Origin: WLXB01 sp040221475
GTDB taxonomy: Bacteria; Pseudomonadota; Alphaproteobacteria; Rhodospirillales; Rhodospirillaceae
Direction: 5' to 3'
Assembly (NCBI GenBank): GCA_040221475.1
Contig: JAVKEJ010000032.1
Coordinates: forward strand, 744,001-808,000
DNA: 64,000 nucleotides
Under the pieces are notes generated by a model, which searched no databases, was not told where the DNA came from, and saw only the letters and a program-made list of their open reading frames with translations. The first letter of the stretch is position 1. Each line of letters opens with the position of its first letter. The position numbers and the translations under genes were made by a program. Below are positions 60,652 through 64,000 of the stretch, one piece after another.

Positions 60652-61119
60652 CTAGGTCTCCTGGTCGAGCCCTAGGTGTTCCAAAGCGGCCTTGCGTGCA
60701 CGACCACTGTCTTGATCCGTAACATACAACAATCCGCTGACTCGGCGTACTAAATTTGCTTCGAAGTCGTCAAGTACACCATCAGCGTAAACAATTTCCC
60801 ACAGCATCTGCATCAACTCAACGCGACGGTCGTATTCCATATTATCTTTAACAGCACGCGCAAAGCCATACATCTGATTAGACTGCGCCACACGTTCGAT
60901 GGCGTCCTCAATAACATTATTCAACTCAGACTCTGGAAGCTCGAACATATGAGCAAGGACGTCTTTGACCTGCAACCGCTCAGTTTCATCAAATGTGCCG
61001 TCGACAAGCGCAGCCTCAACCAGCAATGCCGAGGACGCAACTTGAACACATGGAACTTGCGCGTTGACAGTGTCTACGGTCTTAGAGGTTGAGAGAAATG
61101 ATTTTAAAGCGTCAAGCAT
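60652..61119 (-). CDS. TerB-family protein
   Basis: 155 residues, mostly helical. It fits the TerB/DjlA N-terminal-like domain: VASSALLVEAALVDGTFDET with metal-type acidic residues, the EIVYADGVLDDFEANLVRRV repeat, then SGLLYVTDQDSG. TerB proteins are linked to tellurite resistance and membrane stress, but no other ter gene is nearby, so it is better named TerB-family. Such a gene is usual between fdxA and the S4 gene in alphaproteobacteria. Confidence 0.85.
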   Translation of the reverse strand: MLDALKSFLSTSKTVDTVNAQVPCVQVASSALLVEAALVDGTFDETERLQVKDVLAHMFELPESELNNVIEDAIERVAQSNQMYGFARAVKDNMEYDRRVELMQMLWEIVYADGVLDDFEANLVRRVSGLLYVTDQDSGRARKAALEHLGLDQET

Positions 61120-61227
61120 AAGGGGAAGTAGCGCGTCAGAGACGAAGGATCAAGGGGTTTGGATCAAGAGACTTGGTATAAAAGATTTGGTACAAGACTG
61201 GTTGTTCAATGACGTTCATCGCCAAGG

Positions 61228-61611
61228 TTAATCACCTCGACTGTCAATAAAGAATTTCTCAAGCGCCCGCCGCTCGCGTTTTGTTGGTCGGCCTGAACCC
61301 GGCACGCGATACAATGGTGCTTCCGCTTTTGCGCTATCCAGCCGTTCCGGAGGATGCGGCTCATCATAAAGCAGGACAGCTTCAGAAGCTGGACCTCGGC
61401 GAGACCCGAGCGCTTTGACCTTCACCGTGCGCCTGACCGGACCGACGGTAAGGACAATCAAATCGCCGACATGCACGAGACGGTTTGGTTTGCGACTGAC
61501 CTCGCCATTCACATCCACACGCCCCTCTTTGCAGTGCGCCTGAGCCAGCGACCGCGATTTACAAAACCGGGCAAACCACAACCACTTGTCAATTCTCAGT
61601 CCGTCACTCAC
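61228..61611 (-). CDS. S4-domain RNA-binding heat-shock protein (Hsp15-like)
   Basis: 127 residues, from a GTG. The S4 domain begins LRIDKWLWFARFCKSRSLAQ and continues CKEGRVDVNGEVSRKPNRLV, GDLIVLTVG. The basic C-terminal region (GSGRPTKRERRALEKFF) is typical of HslR/Hsp15, which binds stalled 50S-nascent chain complexes. It begins 10 nt after the helicase gene on the same strand. A 109-nt stretch to terB follows with nothing notable. Confidence 0.9.
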   Translation of the reverse strand: MSDGLRIDKWLWFARFCKSRSLAQAHCKEGRVDVNGEVSRKPNRLVHVGDLIVLTVGPVRRTVKVKALGSRRGPASEAVLLYDEPHPPERLDSAKAEAPLYRVPGSGRPTKRERRALEKFFIDSRGD

Positions 61612-61621
61612 GGCGCAGATT

Positions 61622-64000
61622 TCATGGTTTGACGAGCGTCTTCAAAACAGCGAAGGGAGAGTCCGGATCAGCCATTTTTTCTGGTTTCTTGTTGTGAACA
61701 GGCTTGCGCTTTGTTTGCGTTTTCTCTTTAGGCGACTCAGATGTTTTGGCTTTGGGCTTTTTATGCCGTGCCGGTTTGCGCTTCACCGCAATGGCAATAC
61801 CGGTCTCTTCAAGAGACGAGGCGAAACCTAGGGCATTGAGCAGAATCACGGCCTTCTCGGCCCCGATACCAAGCGGCGACAGTTGTTCGGGCGGCAGCAC
61901 AGCAACTTTTTCGCGCAGCAAACGCCGTACTTCGGCAGAGAACCGCTCTAACATATCAACGCGATACGCCATACCGCGTATGGGGCGAAACCCAGCCGCA
62001 CGATAATAGTCTGCCGTTACATCTGCATCCGTTGGGAACGACACACGCCCTGCTGGCGGCAACGGAGGCTTTGGCGTCATCTCTTTAAAAACAGCCCATA
62101 ATATAGCCCGCAGCCGGATGGGACCCGCCTTGAGAATATCAGGAATATAAATGGCATTGAGGCCGAACCTGATCTTGCAGCGGGCAAGCGCCTTTTTGTC
62201 GTCCTCCGTGAGTGCGCGCACCTGCGCATCTGCATCATTGCGATCAACCGCACCTAAAGACTCACACAGTTGAAAGGCTATACCACGCGCGGCACCTGAT
62301 AATTCAGCGGTCTCCGCACCGAACAGAGGGGCCAACAGTTTACTGGCGTGGACATCAAGCCAGGATTGCAAACGACCACCAAGCTTTTCGCGCAGAGTCG
62401 GATTGAGCCGCTCATCGGCGCGTACCACCACCTTCGGCGATAAAGCACGCACGCCAGCGCTGAGAGTTGCGACAACAGCGCCGGTCCACTCAATGCCACC
62501 CGCATCATTCAGTATAAAAAGGGTATCCTCGGCATCAATCAACAATTGCGCTCTGCGCTCCAACTCAGGGAGGAGCGCGGTGTCCGCTGTATTCGCCACT
62601 GCGCGATCTGCTGTTTTTAGACCGGTTTTGTCGGGCATAAAGATCAGACCATCAAGGTCACCAATAAAATGACCATCAATCTCAACACGACCGGCCTCGG
62701 TCACAGCGACATCCATACGATCTATTCCCTTAAGACGTTTCACCAAATGCGCGGTCCGGTGATCAATAAACTGCTGTGTCAGTTTCTCGTGCAGCGCATC
62801 GGAAAGCTGATCTTCTATAACGCGCGTCTCGCCCTGCCAATGGCTGGCATTTTCAACCCATCCCGGGCGATTTGCCAAATAGGTCCAGGTCCGAATCTCC
62901 GCAATACGGTCCATCAACGCATGAATATCACCTTGGGTTCGTTTCACCCGGTCAATCTGGAGTGATATCCAATCTTCAGGAATACACGCCTTCGATCCAG
63001 AAAGGTGCTGATAAACCTGCTTAATCAATCGCGCATGGGTCTCTGGGCGAAGCTTACGAAAGTCCGGAACTTGCGCCGTATCCCACAACAATCGCACACG
63101 CTCTTGGCCCTTAGCGCGCTCTTGGATGTCTGAATCCTGTGCCAATATCTCAAGAACCAGCTGATCGTCTGTCGCTGGCGGGCGAATCAATCCGGGAGAC
63201 GGCGGCGGCTTTTTCAAACCGGACAGCAGCGATTCCACACTGACATAGCGTAGATCCGTATTGCGCCAATACACAGATTTAAGCGCCTGGAACTCATGGG
63301 TCTCAATGCGCGCAATAGTTTCAGAATCCAGAGCTGACGCCTCAGCCGTGACGCCAAAGGTCCCATCATTCATATGACGGCCCGCACGCCCCGCAATCTG
63401 CGACAACTCAGGCGCCGTCAAGGGTCGCGGCGCACGGCCATCAAATTTTGACAAGGCCGCAAACGCAACATGGTCAACATCCATATTGAGGCCCATGCCA
63501 ATGGCATCGGTGGCAACGAGATAATCAACTTCGCCCGATTGATACAAAGCCACCTGAGCATTCCGGGTCCGGGGGCTCAAGGCCCCCATAACGACAGCCG
63601 TGCCACCCCGTTGCCGCCGAAGCAAATCTGCAATGCCGTAAACCTCAGAGACAGAAAACGCGACGACAGCCGAACGCCGGGGCAACCGGGTGAGTTTTTT
63701 GGAGCCGCTATAGGTGATTTTTGAGAACCGGGGACGGGTGACAAAATTAACGCCGGGGACCAGCTTGCGAATCAGGGGGCGCACCGTCTCAGAGCCCAGA
63801 AACATCGTCTCTAGGCGGCCTCGGGCGTGCAAGAGTCGATCCGTAAAAATATGGCCACGCTCACGGTCGGACGCCAACTGAATTTCGTCAACGGCCAAGA
63901 ACGCAACATCACGATCAACCGGCATACTCTCGACGGTGCAAATAAAGTAACGCGCCGTCGCGGGAACAATTTTTTCTTCGCCCGTCACCAACGCCACAGC
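61622..64000 (-). CDS. Suv3-like DExH helicase (partial, 5' end outside)
   Basis: The frame is open to the window edge; about 792 codons visible, so the N-terminal part including the Walker A motif is missing. Seen: the motif II region VDEIQLASDRERG, then motif region ATDAIGMGLNMDVDHVAFAAL and motif VI QIAGRAGRHMNDGTFG, followed by SUV3-type C-terminal domains and a basic Lys/Pro/Thr tail. The alphaproteobacterial homologues of the mitochondrial RNA helicase Suv3 stand in this same position beside the S4 gene. Probably acts on RNA or DNA-RNA hybrids. Confidence 0.88.
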   Translation of the reverse strand, partial: AVALVTGEEKIVPATARYFICTVESMPVDRDVAFLAVDEIQLASDRERGHIFTDRLLHARGRLETMFLGSETVRPLIRKLVPGVNFVTRPRFSKITYSGSKKLTRLPRRSAVVAFSVSEVYGIADLLRRQRGGTAVVMGALSPRTRNAQVALYQSGEVDYLVATDAIGMGLNMDVDHVAFAALSKFDGRAPRPLTAPELSQIAGRAGRHMNDGTFGVTAEASALDSETIARIETHEFQALKSVYWRNTDLRYVSVESLLSGLKKPPPSPGLIRPPATDDQLVLEILAQDSDIQERAKGQERVRLLWDTAQVPDFRKLRPETHARLIKQVYQHLSGSKACIPEDWISLQIDRVKRTQGDIHALMDRIAEIRTWTYLANRPGWVENASHWQGETRVIEDQLSDALHEKLTQQFIDHRTAHLVKRLKGIDRMDVAVTEAGRVEIDGHFIGDLDGLIFMPDKTGLKTADRAVANTADTALLPELERRAQLLIDAEDTLFILNDAGGIEWTGAVVATLSAGVRALSPKVVVRADERLNPTLREKLGGRLQSWLDVHASKLLAPLFGAETAELSGAARGIAFQLCESLGAVDRNDADAQVRALTEDDKKALARCKIRFGLNAIYIPDILKAGPIRLRAILWAVFKEMTPKPPLPPAGRVSFPTDADVTADYYRAAGFRPIRGMAYRVDMLERFSAEVRRLLREKVAVLPPEQLSPLGIGAEKAVILLNALGFASSLEETGIAIAVKRKPARHKKPKAKTSESPKEKTQTKRKPVHNKKPEKMADPDSPFAVLKTLVKP

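Overview
The window looks like a chromosomal stretch of a free-living, probably marine, alphaproteobacterium (Rhodospirillales-like or a related order). The evidence is the gene order: ffh-rpsP-rimM-trmD-rplS-leuC-leuD-leuB, dapF-mtaB-ftsY, secA next to argJ and mutT, and carD/fdxA/S4-protein/Suv3-like helicase. Other support comes from TRAP transporters, phytanoyl-CoA-type dioxygenases and several TonB-dependent receptors. Base composition is moderate and fairly even. I see no phage, IS element, rRNA or CRISPR array; one tRNA (Leu-UAA) is present.

Layout. 1-2.6 kb: a CitE-like lyase with the start of a luciferase-like flavin enzyme, a single-domain-type response regulator and a LysE exporter. 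2.7-11.3 kb: asd, a DUF962 membrane protein, and one long leftward run from ffh through the ribosomal/tRNA-modification genes into leucine biosynthesis, with an unrecognised 71-codon gene wedged between leuC and leuD. 11.5-14.7 kb: dapF-mtaB-ftsY rightward, overlapping convergently with an exported CpcT/CpeT-like gene. 15.8-21.8 kb: a small unknown gene, secA, argJ, mutT, a CinA-like gene and tRNA-Leu. 21.8-30.2 kb: dioxygenase, RraA-like and RidA-like genes; a heat-shock pair (Hsp20 behind a ROSE-type RNA thermometer, and divergent cbpA-cbpM); an AraC/Ogt DNA-repair fusion, a DUF1838 Tat protein, a GNAT enzyme, a PhyH gene interrupted by one in-frame TAA, and a cNMP-binding protein. 30.4-37.8 kb: a TRAP transporter (permeases rightward, binding protein leftward), a Fic-like protein with a degenerate active site, and a 2-oxoacid:ferredoxin oxidoreductase (korAB). 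38-40.7 kb: metC with a TPR/glycosyltransferase-like protein.

40.9-55.3 kb is the most unusual part: three paralogous TonB-dependent receptors, each with its own near-identical terminator; two paralogous family-5 solute-binding proteins without permease or ATPase genes; two further exported CpcT/CpeT-like proteins; and a Tat-exported protein resembling the first half of a nitrilase. CpcT/CpeT proteins are known as phycobilin lyases, but there are no phycobiliproteins here and all three copies carry signal peptides. I infer an envelope system for capturing or handling a ligand, possibly tetrapyrrole-like; that part is hypothesis. 55.3-64 kb: DUF1330, an EpmC-like HExxH protein, a small unknown protein, a secreted nuclease, an M48 lipoprotein, CarD, a structured intergenic region, ferredoxin FdxA, TerB-like and S4 proteins, and a Suv3-like helicase cut by the window edge.
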